DNA of 64,000 nucleotides from Vibrio celticus (lineage in GTDB: Bacteria > Pseudomonadota > Gammaproteobacteria > Enterobacterales > Vibrionaceae): NCBI RefSeq assembly GCF_024347335.1, contig NZ_AP025464.1:62001-126000 (forward strand), written 5' to 3'. The translations under genes were made by a program, and so were the position numbers. The notes beneath the pieces were generated by a model, which saw only the letters and a list, made by a program, of their open reading frames with translations, searched no databases and was not told the origin of the DNA. Below are positions 7,734-16,873 of the stretch, one piece after another (position 1 is the first letter of the stretch; each line of letters begins with the position of its first letter).

Positions 7734-8885
7734 ATGGCATTTACTTTGGCACTACCCAAAATAAATATCTCTGGCGAAAATGCGATCAACGAATTGGTTT
7801 GTCATTTAGTCTCCAAAGAGGTTGGTGATGGCTTTATTATTGCGGACAATGCATTAAAAGATCTGGGTTTACTTGAACCACTGATTACAGCGCTCAAAGA
7901 ATCTAATTTGTCTTTCACTTGTTTCACGGATACGGTTCCAAATCCAACTGTAGCCGTTGTTGATAGTGCTTATCAGGCATACAAAGAGTCCGGTGCGAAC
8001 TACATTATTGGATTTGGTGGAGGTAGTGCAATTGATACCGCGAAAGCTGTAAAGATCCTGACTGCGAATCCACAACCAATCACTCGTTATACAGGGGTGA
8101 ACAATGTAAAGAATCAAGGCGTACCACTATTTGCTATCAATACCACGGCAGGTACTGCTGCAGAGGTGACCAGTAATGCTGTCATTACCGATGAAAAGAG
8201 CAAAGTAAAGTGCGTTATTATCGATAGCAATATTATTCCGGATATTTCTGTGAATGACCCTAGCATTATGGTTGGCTTACCCGCTGATGTTACGGCAGCA
8301 ACTGGTATGGATGCCCTGACTCATGCTATCGAAGCTTACGTTTCAGTAGGTGCACACACCCTAACCGATCACTCTGCGCTAGAGTCTGTTCGCGTGATTA
8401 GTCAATACTTACCTCATGCTGTAGAGGATGGTTCAAATATCGAAGCGCGAGAGAAGATGGCATTAGGTCAGTTCCTAGCAGGTATGGCATTTAATAGTGC
8501 TGGATTGGGTATGGTTCACGCCATGGCACATCCAGCAGGCGCACATAAAAACCTACCACACGGGGTATGTAACGCTATTCTCTTGCCACTAGTGTGTGAG
8601 TTTAACCGACCACATCGGATAGAGAAATTTGCCAAACTGGCTGTTGCTCTGGGGTGTAAAATTGATGGGATATCTGAAGAGCAGGCGAGTATCGAAGCTG
8701 TGAAGGCGATCCGTGAACTTAGCTCGCGTGTTGGTATCCCCGTTGGATTTGGCCAGCTAGGTGTCACAGAAGATGATGTGAAAGCCTGGGTGGATAGTGC
8801 GTTGGCAGACCCGTGCGCCGGAGGCAACCCCGTCAGCATGACCCCTGACGATGTGCTCACTTTGTATATCAAGTCGCTTGGGTAG
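7734..8885 (+). CDS. fucO: Lactaldehyde reductase, iron-dependent alcohol dehydrogenase
   Basis: Group III (iron-containing) alcohol dehydrogenase of 383 residues, reducing L-lactaldehyde to 1,2-propanediol with NADH. Typical features are the nucleotide loop FGGGSAIDTAKA near residue 97, NTTAGTAAEVTSNAVI, the metal aspartate and histidine in GMDALTHAIEAY, and the histidines of GMVHAMAHPAGAHKNLPHG. Overall similarity to E. coli FucO is high from memory. It complements rhaD, whose product is lactaldehyde. Shine-Dalgarno AAGGA precedes the ATG, and the gene has its own terminator. A general short-chain alcohol dehydrogenase role remains possible. Confidence 0.9.
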   Translation: MAFTLALPKINISGENAINELVCHLVSKEVGDGFIIADNALKDLGLLEPLITALKESNLSFTCFTDTVPNPTVAVVDSAYQAYKESGANYIIGFGGGSAIDTAKAVKILTANPQPITRYTGVNNVKNQGVPLFAINTTAGTAAEVTSNAVITDEKSKVKCVIIDSNIIPDISVNDPSIMVGLPADVTAATGMDALTHAIEAYVSVGAHTLTDHSALESVRVISQYLPHAVEDGSNIEAREKMALGQFLAGMAFNSAGLGMVHAMAHPAGAHKNLPHGVCNAILLPLVCEFNRPHRIEKFAKLAVALGCKIDGISEEQASIEAVKAIRELSSRVGIPVGFGQLGVTEDDVKAWVDSALADPCAGGNPVSMTPDDVLTLYIKSLG

Positions 8886-8907
8886 TTAACACCATTACGT
8901 TGATTAC

Positions 8908-8942
8908 ATGAGCCCGTCATTCAAGGCGGGCTCATTTGTTTG
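8908..8942 (+). terminator. Terminator after fucO
   Basis: GAGCCCG, ten-base loop, CGGGCTC, then ATTTGTTT. Perfect 7-bp stem 25 bases after the fucO stop. Confidence 0.75.
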
Positions 8943-9320
8943 CAATTTTTTAAGGTTTCAAAGGAGAATCATCTTACTGATTGCATTTTTTGACGCGATT
9001 CACATTATTGGTCATCCAGAAATGCGAACATTTCTTTGTTATTTAAACCCACGCACTATGCAAATTTTGCCCTCAAAATTACCAAAAATTATCATTTAAC
9101 TTAGCAAGTATAGATTGTAACTTTACTATGTTGGTTTTAATTGATGGTGAAATTAATTCTCAAAATGAAATTTTTGTGGCTCATAAATAAATGGAATAGA
9201 TTGTTTATTCTAATTTTTCATGTCACTTATTTATTCAAATGAGATTGTGATTAATGTTCGGATAAAACGGGCAAATTAAAATAAATTACGTTGAAATAAA
9301 ATAAATGAAAGGGAAGAAAC
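8943..9320 (+). promoter_or_regulatory. AT-rich upstream region of the symporter gene
   Basis: No gene is seen. The last 200 bases are very AT-rich and presumably contain the promoter of the symporter gene at 9321. A half-site resembling a CRP box (TTGTGATTAATG) sits near 9245. ATTGG-TCAT-CCAGA at 9007-9020 resembles the palindrome described elsewhere in this window, but is one base off and 300 bases away from the gene. The start codon is preceded by AGGGAAG. Confidence 0.35.
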
Positions 9321-11105
9321 ATGATTGATATAGCAATCGTACTGGTTTACTTTGGCTTCCTTGTGGCAATTGGGGTCTTATTTAAATCCTTCAGTAACTC
9401 CACAAGTGATTATTTTCGTGGGGGCGGTAAAATGCTGTGGTGGATGGTGGGTTCCACATCATTCATGACAGCGGTTAGTGCCATGACGTTTACTGGCCAC
9501 ATGGGGAAAGCATTAACGGGTGGATTCGCAGTAGCGACAACAGTTTTTTATGCAAACGCACTTGGCTACCTGTGTAACTATCTGTTTTTTGCTGCAAAAG
9601 CGCGTCAAATGCGAGTGGATACACCACTCGAAGGCGTACGCATGCGATTGGGTGCCGTGAATGAGCAGGTTTTTACATGGGCTAACGTACCATTAAGTGT
9701 TCTTCAGGCCGCGATTTGGATCAACGCACTTGCGGTATTCTGCAGTGCAGTCATTGGGCTTCCTCTAGAATTAACAATCGTAGTTGCCGGTTCTGTTGTG
9801 TTGTTTATGTCTCTTGTTGGTGGTAGCTGGGCTGTTATCGCATCAGACTTCATGCAAATGATCATTCTAACGACAATGACGTTGGTAACAGGTGCTGTTG
9901 CGATTTGGAAATCTGGTGGCTTAACACCATTGCTTGATGCAGGCCTTCCTGAGCAGCCATTCATTGGTGACGGATACAACCACGCATACTTGTTTGTTGG
10001 TTGGTTTATCTTCATGTTTATTAAACAGTTCTTTAGTACGAATAACATGGTGGATTCATACCGTTATATTGCTGCAAAAGACACCAAAAACGCACGAAAA
10101 GCGGCTATTCTAGCTGGTACCTTGATGCTTATCGGTCCACTACTATGGTTTGTTCCAGCTTGGTATGTGGCAGCTCACTACCCGGATACAAGCACTTGGG
10201 GCTTGGATGGTTTGGGTAACAAAGTCGCCGACGCGACCTATTTTATGTTTGTAAGTCGCGAAATGCCCGTCGGAATGGTTGGATTGATGCTCGCTGCTAT
10301 GTTTGCTGCAACCATGTCTTCGATGGACTCAGCGTTAAACCGAAATGCAGGTATTATTCTCAAGAGTGTATATCAACCATATTTCTGTAAAAATCACTCT
10401 GAGTCACACCTCATTTTTGTGAGTAAACTGCTGACGGCTCTATTTGGTATCATCATCATTGTTTCAGCGTTGTTCCTAACATCATTGAAACAGTTTGGTC
10501 TGTTTGATTTAACGATGTTGGTGAGTACGCTAATCGGCTTCCCAATCCTTATTCCGTCGATCATGTGTTTCTTTGTCAGAAAAACACCTGATTGGGCAGG
10601 CTGGGGTACGGTTATTGTAGGTATGTGTGTGTCAGGATTTATTGCCATTGTTCTAACACCGGAAGTACTACAATCAATTTTAGGTTTAGATCAGCCACTG
10701 ACGTCTCGTGAATACACAGAAATGAAGTCGGTAACGTTAGGCTTGATAGGACACATGTTGATTACACTACCGTTCTTTGTTTGCTCACAGTTCTTTTATA
10801 AAGGACTACCAGCGAAACGAGAAGCTGAAGTTAAACAATTCTTTACCAACGTAGACACTGAAGTTGTCGTTGAAGATTGTCCAGAAAGTGTTGCGATGGA
10901 TAATAAGCAAAACACTGTACTAGGTAAGATGGTACTTATCGCGTCTGTCTTTATCCTTTGTCTGACTCTCGTTCCTAACCCTTTGTGGGGAAGAATGCTG
11001 TTTGTCTTTATCGCAGCAATTCTAGCACTTATCGGTACCTTGTTAGTTAGGTCTGAACGTAAACTTGAAAGTACAAAAGTAACTCAATCTTCAGCAACCG
11101 TTTAG
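9321..11105 (+). CDS. Sodium:solute symporter (SSS family)
   Basis: Membrane protein of 594 residues with about 13-14 helices, in the sodium/glucose cotransporter family. The N-terminus MIDIAIVLVYFGFLVAIGVLF is the usual first helix, followed by SDYFRGGGKMLWWMVGSTSFMTAVSAMTFTG. GLMLAAMFAATMSSMDSALN near residue 335 is the family signature with the sodium-site serines. A soluble loop near 495-520 separates the last two helices. The substrate is probably a sugar or sugar acid; neighbours fucO and a secreted beta-helix protein suggest a product of rhamnose-containing or uronate-containing glycan breakdown. It has its own promoter region and terminator. Confidence 0.92.
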   Translation: MIDIAIVLVYFGFLVAIGVLFKSFSNSTSDYFRGGGKMLWWMVGSTSFMTAVSAMTFTGHMGKALTGGFAVATTVFYANALGYLCNYLFFAAKARQMRVDTPLEGVRMRLGAVNEQVFTWANVPLSVLQAAIWINALAVFCSAVIGLPLELTIVVAGSVVLFMSLVGGSWAVIASDFMQMIILTTMTLVTGAVAIWKSGGLTPLLDAGLPEQPFIGDGYNHAYLFVGWFIFMFIKQFFSTNNMVDSYRYIAAKDTKNARKAAILAGTLMLIGPLLWFVPAWYVAAHYPDTSTWGLDGLGNKVADATYFMFVSREMPVGMVGLMLAAMFAATMSSMDSALNRNAGIILKSVYQPYFCKNHSESHLIFVSKLLTALFGIIIIVSALFLTSLKQFGLFDLTMLVSTLIGFPILIPSIMCFFVRKTPDWAGWGTVIVGMCVSGFIAIVLTPEVLQSILGLDQPLTSREYTEMKSVTLGLIGHMLITLPFFVCSQFFYKGLPAKREAEVKQFFTNVDTEVVVEDCPESVAMDNKQNTVLGKMVLIASVFILCLTLVPNPLWGRMLFVFIAAILALIGTLLVRSERKLESTKVTQSSATV

Positions 11106-11121
11106 ATATAAGATAATACTG

Positions 11122-11160
11122 AAACCCTTAATGAGTTAATTCTCATTAAGGGTTTTTGGG
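11122..11160 (+). terminator. Strong terminator after the symporter gene
   Basis: AAACCCTTAATGAG, six-base loop, CTCATTAAGGGTTT, then a T-rich tail. The 14-bp stem is perfect. Confidence 0.92.
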
Positions 11161-11362
11161 TTTACAGCGAACCATAGTTATTTTTACATCTGGGATTCTA
11201 GTTTTGTGGGCAAATTATGATGTTGCTATGGGCAATAAGTTACCTTGTTGAGTGGTTATTTACATCAATTAATTAGGTAAGATAGATGCGGACGCCTTAC
11301 TTTCTACTATGACAATAAAAATATTCATATAAATAGTAACTTAAATAAGATGAGACAAACTT

Positions 11363-12559
11363 ATGAACCACAGTCATTTAACAAAAAACCTATCTCTCTT
11401 GATTCTCAGCTTAGTATCGAGCACCGTAGCCGCCGAAGACTGTACTTCAGCGCCGATAAACCCAAAGGGTGATACAAGCAAACTTCAAGCTGCGCTCCAA
11501 CAAGCCACCAATACAGGCACTGAACTGGTACTTACGGGTACTTATTACATCAGCCAAGATACAAAAGTTTACTTGAGAAACGATCTTAAAGTAGATGCTA
11601 GCGAGGCTAGCTTTATTGCTACAAAGCAGTTGGATGGTGATATGTTTAGTTTCGATACGCACACCTCAAAATCGGATGAGTGTGGTGGCGCGAGTGTGCT
11701 AGCGAACTTTGATTGGACTGGTGGCACATTCAATATGTCAAAAGCCAAGGTTTCTACTGTTGTTCCACTTCGCTACAAAACCCCTGCGGGAAGAGAGGGA
11801 ACAAAGCAGACAGCAGATGCGCTTTCAATCCGAGGTGCGACAAATTCAGGCAGGAGCAAACTTAACGAGTTACTTATTGAAGATATTGTTTTTATCGGTA
11901 CTGAAAATGACACTGACCCTTATTATCTAGCTGGTGGAGATAGCGGAATCCTCATGACGGGGGCACTAAAAGCAATTATTAGAAACAGCAGCTTCTTTGG
12001 CGTTCGTGATGCAGCAATCTATGTTTCTGCTGGGGGCGTATCAGGAGAATATGGAGATCACTTCACACTGGTTAACAACTACGTTGAAAGAGCTTATGAT
12101 GGCATCACGAGCAAACGAGGCGCTGATAATATCAAGATGCAAAACAATATCATGAACGATGTCGTAGTAGGTTTGAGTATCAAGAGAGTGTATGACGGTT
12201 GGACTGCAACCAACATTAATATTTCTGAAAATAGTGTGTCAAAGTCGGTTAGACCGATTAGTGTAGAGCGAGCTAATGATGTGGTGATAGACAGTAATCG
12301 TATCGATAATCTTGGCTCTATTGTTGCTGATTCTCCGAAACCAACAAACAAGTATGGGCAGCAATATGAAGGTATCGCACTCAACGGCGCTCAAGGGAGT
12401 AATCGTGTGACGAACAATATAATCAACGGAATCACGCAAGACGACTCACGCGCAAAGATACAACGACATGGGGTATTGTCCTTCGTCCGGAAGATGGTCG
12501 AGAAACAACGAATGTTGTTATCGAGGACAACAGTTATTCTAGGCTCGATAAGTGGGTAA
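11363..12559 (+). CDS. Secreted right-handed beta-helix protein, 3' frameshift
   Basis: Exported protein of about 400 residues. The signal peptide is MNHSHLTKNLSLLILSLVSSTVAA with cleavage after AA. The rest has the repeated I/V-N/D turns of a pectate-lyase-like parallel beta-helix (for example IRNSSFFGVRDAAIYVS, LVNNYVERAYDGITSKRGADNIKMQNN, INISENSVSKSVRPISVE). The lyase or hydrolase family cannot be named. From about base 12450 the annotated frame becomes basic and unlike a beta-helix, while another frame reads TTTWGIVLRPEDG and VVIEDNSYSRL up to a stop at 12574-12576. So one base appears to have been lost near 12440-12455. The protein may be mis-terminated, or the sequence may contain an error. 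Confidence 0.72.
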   Translation: MNHSHLTKNLSLLILSLVSSTVAAEDCTSAPINPKGDTSKLQAALQQATNTGTELVLTGTYYISQDTKVYLRNDLKVDASEASFIATKQLDGDMFSFDTHTSKSDECGGASVLANFDWTGGTFNMSKAKVSTVVPLRYKTPAGREGTKQTADALSIRGATNSGRSKLNELLIEDIVFIGTENDTDPYYLAGGDSGILMTGALKAIIRNSSFFGVRDAAIYVSAGGVSGEYGDHFTLVNNYVERAYDGITSKRGADNIKMQNNIMNDVVVGLSIKRVYDGWTATNINISENSVSKSVRPISVERANDVVIDSNRIDNLGSIVADSPKPTNKYGQQYEGIALNGAQGSNRVTNNIINGITQDDSRAKIQRHGVLSFVRKMVEKQRMLLSRTTVILGSISG

Positions 12560-12647
12560 ATAGAATATCGCTTTAGTCTGCATTTGAGAGTGTCTCTTTT
12601 TATCTGAGTGGCTCTTCAGGTTTCGCGACCACGATGAATCCAAAGAG

Positions 12648-13430
12648 CTAGATTGGGTAATGGTGATACCCGAGGTTCTTAGAAATGTTACGAGCCGCAT
12701 GATGCAATGAGCTAAAGTAATCGCGTTTTCTTTTTTCATCAAATCGATTTGTCGGAAAAGAGATTGAAATTGCCGCTGCGGCTTCTCCAAATCGGTCAAA
12801 AACTGGCACTGCAATACATCGTAACCCTGGCTCTTGCTCTTCAATATCTTCCGCATAATGTTGATGTTTGACCCAATCTAGCTCCGCTAGCAGATGCTCT
12901 ACAGTTTTGTGTGTTTTGTCTGTGTGAGCTTTGAATTCCACAGGAGAGAGTAGCCCCCTGATTTCGGACTCAGAGAGGTAACTCATGATAATCTTGCCAA
13001 TTGCGGTACTATAGAGAGGAGCTTGTCGCCCGATTCTAGAATGCATTCGAAAGTGATAGTTTGAATCTACTTTGTGAAGGTAAATGATCGCATCTTCATC
13101 GATCACGCCTAGGTGAACGGTTTCATTAAAGGCACTGCAGACAGTCGCCATTTCCTTGTTTGCTGCGTCGACAAGATCAACATGAACAAGCGCTTTTGAA
13201 CCAAGCTCAAACAGCTTGGAAGTTAGTTCGTACTTCTCTGCATCCCTATTTTTCTGCACAAACCCTAAACTCGTCATCGTTTGTAAAAAACGGAAGGTCG
13301 TTGCTTTCGACATCCTCAATTGCTTTGAGAGCTCAGATAGGCCAGCCTCTTTTTGGTCCGCTAAGGCAGAGACGATATTAAATACCTTTAGTACTGAGGA
13401 GACGGCTCCTGGCTGGGTTGTTTTTTCCAT
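12648..13430 (-). CDS. IclR-family transcriptional regulator
   Basis: Regulator of 260 residues, convergent with the beta-helix gene. The N-terminal winged helix spans about 12-70 (SVLKVFNIVSALADQKEAGLSELSKQLRMSKATTFRFLQTM). The C-terminal effector domain spans about 80-250, with HSRIGRQAPLYSTAIGKIIMSYLS and EEQEPGLRCIAVPVFDRFGEAAAAISIS. It resembles KdgR-type proteins that sense pectin or alginate breakdown products. A role in controlling the adjacent symporter and beta-helix genes is plausible but no operator could be defined. Confidence 0.9.
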   Translation of the reverse strand: MEKTTQPGAVSSVLKVFNIVSALADQKEAGLSELSKQLRMSKATTFRFLQTMTSLGFVQKNRDAEKYELTSKLFELGSKALVHVDLVDAANKEMATVCSAFNETVHLGVIDEDAIIYLHKVDSNYHFRMHSRIGRQAPLYSTAIGKIIMSYLSESEIRGLLSPVEFKAHTDKTHKTVEHLLAELDWVKHQHYAEDIEEQEPGLRCIAVPVFDRFGEAAAAISISFPTNRFDEKRKRDYFSSLHHAARNISKNLGYHHYPI

Positions 13431-14138
13431 TTCATGCCCTCGGCTTCGTTTAAATCAAAAAGTCATCACATATAGTTTTGCTAACTCTGCGATCTCATTT
13501 TGATAAACTTTAGTGTTGAGTAAAAGGCTAAGGTTTGCAGTGTTGACTGGCAGATTTAGTGCTAGCCTTAATCATTCTAGCCAGGGAGCGGCGTTATAGG
13601 TAATTAAGCTTGTACTAGCGCAAGTAGAGGTCTGGTATCAGTTGCGACAAAGACAAGCTTTACCTTGCACTTTGAATATTCACGTATTAGTAGGTCAATG
13701 CAAAGCCTGATGGTTATATCTTTGAGTTAAACGAATGTAATGAAAAAAGGATTTATCAGATTTTTTGATCTAACTGATGAATGTCCTCTTTATGATCACA
13801 AAGCGATTCGGGAACACATCTTTGATCAAACTTAATTTTCAGATATTGAGCTTTCGTTCATGTAATCTAATACAGAAATGGTCAAACTATTGTCCTCCGA
13901 CAAGATGTACCCTAGGAGTTCTTCTGGTGGCATTCCATTTACTAAAAGATGTATTTTGGCCGCAAGTTCTTTCATTTCTTTCAGAATGTCTGCCGCAACT
14001 TGTGCTTGTTCAATCAATTGAAGTGCCTTATAGATAAAGTGGAAATTTAGCTCGTTACTGAACCGCTACGAAATCGATGGACACAAGCATGCCTGTACGA
14101 TTACCCAACTATTAGCATATTGATCTGCTCCAGTCAGA
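13431..14138. other. Non-coding, decayed stretch between IclR gene and IS3 remnant
   Basis: No complete gene is supported. A 32-codon frame at 13740-13835 (MKKGFIRFFDLTDECPLYD...) reads smoothly after an ATG but has no recognisable family. A minus-strand fragment is listed separately. The base pattern suggests old gene debris between mobile elements. Confidence 0.4.
13832..14057 (-). pseudogene. Unidentified gene fragment
   Basis: An open minus-strand frame of about 75 codons, bounded upstream by TAG and ending in TAA at 13832. It reads RFSNELNFHFIYKALQLIEQ, then a helix-rich acidic stretch with AADILKEMKELAAKIH and GMPPEELLGYILSED. The smooth amphipathic helix pattern suggests true coding sequence, but no ATG with a ribosome site is present (only TTG at 14017). 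It looks like the C-terminal part of a gene truncated upstream. I do not recognise the family. Confidence 0.35.
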
Positions 14139-14650
14139 TTGGACACTTCGCTAAGCGACATTTTGCTTTTCAAAGTTCATTGGGCTTAGGTACCCAAGAG
14201 CACTGTGCCTTCTCGTTCGATTATAATCAATCTCTATGTACTCGAAGATCGTTTGGCGCATCTGTTCTCTCGTCATGATCGGCTCGTATTGATTTGCTTT
14301 ACTTTCATTGAGTGGAAGAAGCTCTCAACACAGTATCCCAACAGTTCCCTTTTCTACTCATACTTTGTATTAGATTGTAAGCACTTATGAGGTCGCGATA
14401 GTCTTTCGAACAGTACTGACTACCTCGATCGCTATGAGTATAACCTGCTCAGGGAACCCTCGACGGAATAAAGCCATCGATAAGGCATCACAGACCAGTG
14501 AGGCTGTCATTCTAGTATCCATAGACCAACCAATAACTTGCCTTGTATAAAGGTCCATAATGACAGCTAAGTACAGCCAGCCTTCGCTTGTAGCAACATA
14601 GGTGATGTCTCCAGCCTATTTTTGATTCGGAGTCGTTGTGTTAAAATCTT
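14139..14650 (-). mobile_element. IS3-family transposase remnant (OrfB integrase part)
   Basis: On the minus strand, broken frames read GDITYVATSEGWLYLAVIMDLYTRQVIGWSM and then RMTASLVCDALSMALFRRGFPEQ, DRGSQYC, VESFFHSMK, TIFEYIEIDYNRTRRHSALGYLSPMNFE. This is the DDE integrase core of an IS3-family OrfB. The tryptophan normally before AGDITY is a TAG stop, and at least two frameshifts separate the blocks, so the element is dead. The outer end is probably near TGGACACTTCG at about 14139. The 5' half (OrfA) is not seen. Confidence 0.85.
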
Positions 14651-14689
14651 GAGCGAGAAAGTTCGGAGCAACGGGCATAAACGTCTACG

Positions 14690-15205
14690 TCCATGAGTTG
14701 TAACGTCAGTGAAATTGGGAGTGATAATGCAACTCGTCATGGACGAGCTCTATACCTCTAAAGATCATCGATATGCTACCACCACCGCTGATATTCAAAA
14801 AATGATTTGGATGGGATTAAGTCTTAGCCTCAGAGATATATAATCGTTCTTCGGACAGCTAGGCAGGCAAACATGACAAAAATATCGAAGCCGTCGCGAT
14901 GTATATGAATACGATTTTTGACTTTGAATGCCCTAACGCAAATCGTTTATGACTTGTTCTATGTTGTTACTAAGTTTGGTCGAGAGGCGATTAATAGAGA
15001 AAGAGTCGACCAAGCCAATAAACTCAAGTAAGAAAAAAGTGAGGCAATAGGTCAAGTGCCCATGCTCACTATAGATACTAGCGAAAATAGAGGCACTTAA
15101 ATACAAGATAAAGTTAATCAAGCTAGTGGTATATGGGGATTGATATGTAGACAGCCACTTCTTGGAGGTAAAAAGGCTTTCTCCAGAAAGCCGCGGTGGA
15201 TCATA
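14690..15205 (+). mobile_element. Strongly decayed ISL3-family transposase remnant
   Basis: The plus strand reads MQLVMDELYTSKDHRYATTTADIQKMIWMGLS from about 14728. This parallels LRQLVMDEFAIFKGHRYATVIADAKTHQVIWIGLG of the better preserved ISL3 copy at 24.1-25.4 kb. Further on are fragments equivalent to YDLFHVVAKFGREVMDRVRVDQANK and, near 15110-15205, NKVNQASG...KKAFSRKPRW, matching the C-terminus NKIKLIKRMGYG...IKAAFPGKPR. The right end GCCGCGGTGGATCA is a worn version of the terminal repeat of that copy. Many stops and shifts are present. This copy points in the opposite direction to the other. Confidence 0.8.
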
Positions 15206-15238
15206 TAAAAGCCCATTTTGTATCGTTATTTTTTCACA

Positions 15239-15269
15239 CCAACATAGTCGTGTGATTAGACTATGTTGG
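15239..15269. repeat. Perfect 11-bp inverted repeat
   Basis: CCAACATAGTC, nine bases GTGTGATTA, GACTATGTTGG. There is no T-run on the exit side in either direction, so it is not a standard terminator. It lies just outside the ISL3 remnant and before the convergent GH117 gene. Confidence 0.6.
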
Positions 15270-15343
15270 CGAGTCAAATCGATGAGGTATCATCTCTAGC
15301 ACGCAAAGATGGTACCCCTAGTTACTTTAAGGTGCTGTCAGAA

Positions 15344-16426
15344 TTAATTGCTGTTTTGAAAAGTACCAATGTCTAGTACTTGTCGTTTAATACGGTATCG
15401 ACTGATAAAATTCCAGTTCCAAGACGGGTCATACTTATGGCATAAACCCCACTCTAACCCAGGTTCGAGCGTCGAGTCTGATTCTTCAGAGCGGAAGATC
15501 CCCAGCGCTTCAGGCGCCCCTTTGATATAGGACATAATTTCGAAATTTATGCCATCTTTCGCCCATTGAATTGTATTCTTTTCAGGACCATCTGTTGTAA
15601 TCAGAGATGCGATGCCACCGTTGTAGTGCCATACAGCAACTTCGTGACCACTATTGGATATTGGGTTGTATTCAGATTTGATGTATGGACCTAAGATATC
15701 ATCCGCTATGGCCACACCATGCTTGATTTCACGCCCCCCCATATTCATCTCTTCGCCCATCGTTTCGCCTTTGTAATATAGGTAGAATTTATTATTGAAG
15801 AACATTAAACATGGATCGTGCACCTTGTGGCTATCAAAGCTACCTTTTGATTCCACTATAAATCGATTGTCTTCTTCACCACGCCATTCTCCGTCTTTTG
15901 AAGGGCTTAAAATAGGTGCTTCAGTTTTAGTCCATGGCCCAAATGGGTTGTCTGCCCATGCCATTGCGATTTCTTCGTATTGGCGGTTTGTGTAAGGAGA
16001 CTTGACGGTTTGGTAAACCAGATAGTATTTGCCTTCATGGGCAAGGACTTCAGGGGTAAAGACGGCACGATCATCATACTCACCAGCTTTGCCCGCTTGA
16101 ATGGCAGGGCCTTGTTCTTTCCAAGTGATGCCATCTTCGGAGCTGGCATGCCACACTTCGGTTAGATCCCAAGGGAACACTTTATCTTTGATATCTCCGG
16201 TAAACCCGAGTGTTTCACCTTCGCCCTTTGTATACCAACAATGATAGGTATTGTCGACCTTTATGACCGCGGTGGGATCTCTTCGAATCACACCGTCCTC
16301 AAACTCGAAATCGCCTTTGAGATCGATGATATCGAACTCAACCATCCACTCTGGGCCTTTCTTATCGTAGCCCAACTCGATAGCACGACGACTGGCGAGG
16401 CTAAGTTTTTTTCTTGAATTGTCCAT
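15344..16426 (-). CDS. GH117 alpha-1,3-(3,6-anhydro)-L-galactosidase (neoagarobiose hydrolase)
   Basis: Enzyme of 360 residues that splits neoagarobiose or the non-reducing end of neoagaro-oligosaccharides into D-galactose and 3,6-anhydro-L-galactose. I place the start at ATG 16426 (MDNSRKK), where AGAGG stands five bases upstream; an ORF extension to 16531 lacks this. No signal peptide, so cytoplasmic, as usual for GH117. The N-terminal SLASRRAIELGYD fits the family's dimer-swap motif. Candidate five-bladed-propeller active-site residues are D50 (RRDPTAV), D204 (VHDPCLM) and H261-E262 (GHEVAVWHYNGG). A palindrome of the agar regulon lies 34 bases upstream. IS wreckage borders its 3' side. 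Confidence 0.93.
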   Translation of the reverse strand: MDNSRKKLSLASRRAIELGYDKKGPEWMVEFDIIDLKGDFEFEDGVIRRDPTAVIKVDNTYHCWYTKGEGETLGFTGDIKDKVFPWDLTEVWHASSEDGITWKEQGPAIQAGKAGEYDDRAVFTPEVLAHEGKYYLVYQTVKSPYTNRQYEEIAMAWADNPFGPWTKTEAPILSPSKDGEWRGEEDNRFIVESKGSFDSHKVHDPCLMFFNNKFYLYYKGETMGEEMNMGGREIKHGVAIADDILGPYIKSEYNPISNSGHEVAVWHYNGGIASLITTDGPEKNTIQWAKDGINFEIMSYIKGAPEALGIFRSEESDSTLEPGLEWGLCHKYDPSWNWNFISRYRIKRQVLDIGTFQNSN

Positions 16427-16873
16427 ATCTACCTCTAAGAATAATGTTAAATCCGCATCAAAGGTAAACCAATTCCATCTTTGGTGCAATGAGTAGTAAA
16501 TAAGAGAGGCAAGTAGCGTGACAAGACGCACGTAATTATGATTATCACGGTATAAACATAACTATATACCGCTTGTATTAGCGCAGTTTACGTTGCAGGT
16601 TGAATTTGTTGGTATTTACAAAGGTAAAAAATGACATCCCTTACTATAATGTGAGACTAATAAGTGAAAAAATAGAGTTTTCATGAACAAAAGTCGAGCT
16701 ATTGGTTTGCCAATACTGCTGTTTTGGTTGTCTGTGTGATTGTGGTCACTGAAATTTATCAAAGTCTCAATTATAAATAGCCCTCATTGGTTAACCGTGG
16801 CGTCGTTAAGAAGATGATAAACACGGTTTGATAGTGAATAACGCGAATTAATACACGGTTTGAAGAGGCAAAT
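16427..16873. promoter_or_regulatory. Divergent regulatory region with three operator-like palindromes
   Basis: Gap between GH117 (leftward) and the LDH2-type dehydrogenase (rightward). It contains AAAGG-TAAA-CCAAT at 16460-16473, a perfect ATTGG-TTTG-CCAAT at 16701-16714 and ATTGG-TTAA-CCGTG at 16786-16799. All fit the TTGG-N4-CCAA form expected of an ExuR/UxuR-type GntR regulator such as the one at 49.7 kb. A tiny 18-codon frame at 16683-16739 overlaps the middle site and is probably not a gene. Confidence 0.7.

Noticed and set aside
15239..15269. Integron attC site or terminator
   Set aside because: The inverted repeat has no attC core sites, no cassette array and no T-run on either exit side.
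15263..15376. A 37-codon plus-strand frame MLASQIDEVSSLARKDG... that starts within the 11-bp inverted repeat
   Set aside because: It reads smoothly, but has no ribosome site, overlaps the 3' end of the convergent GH117 gene and has no recognised family. At most it is a gene tail cut by the ISL3 remnant.
16683..16739. An 18-codon frame MNKSRAIGLPIL... before the LDH2-type gene, possibly a leader peptide
   Set aside because: It contains the perfect operator palindrome at 16701-16714, has a poor ribosome site and no attenuator-like hairpins after it.
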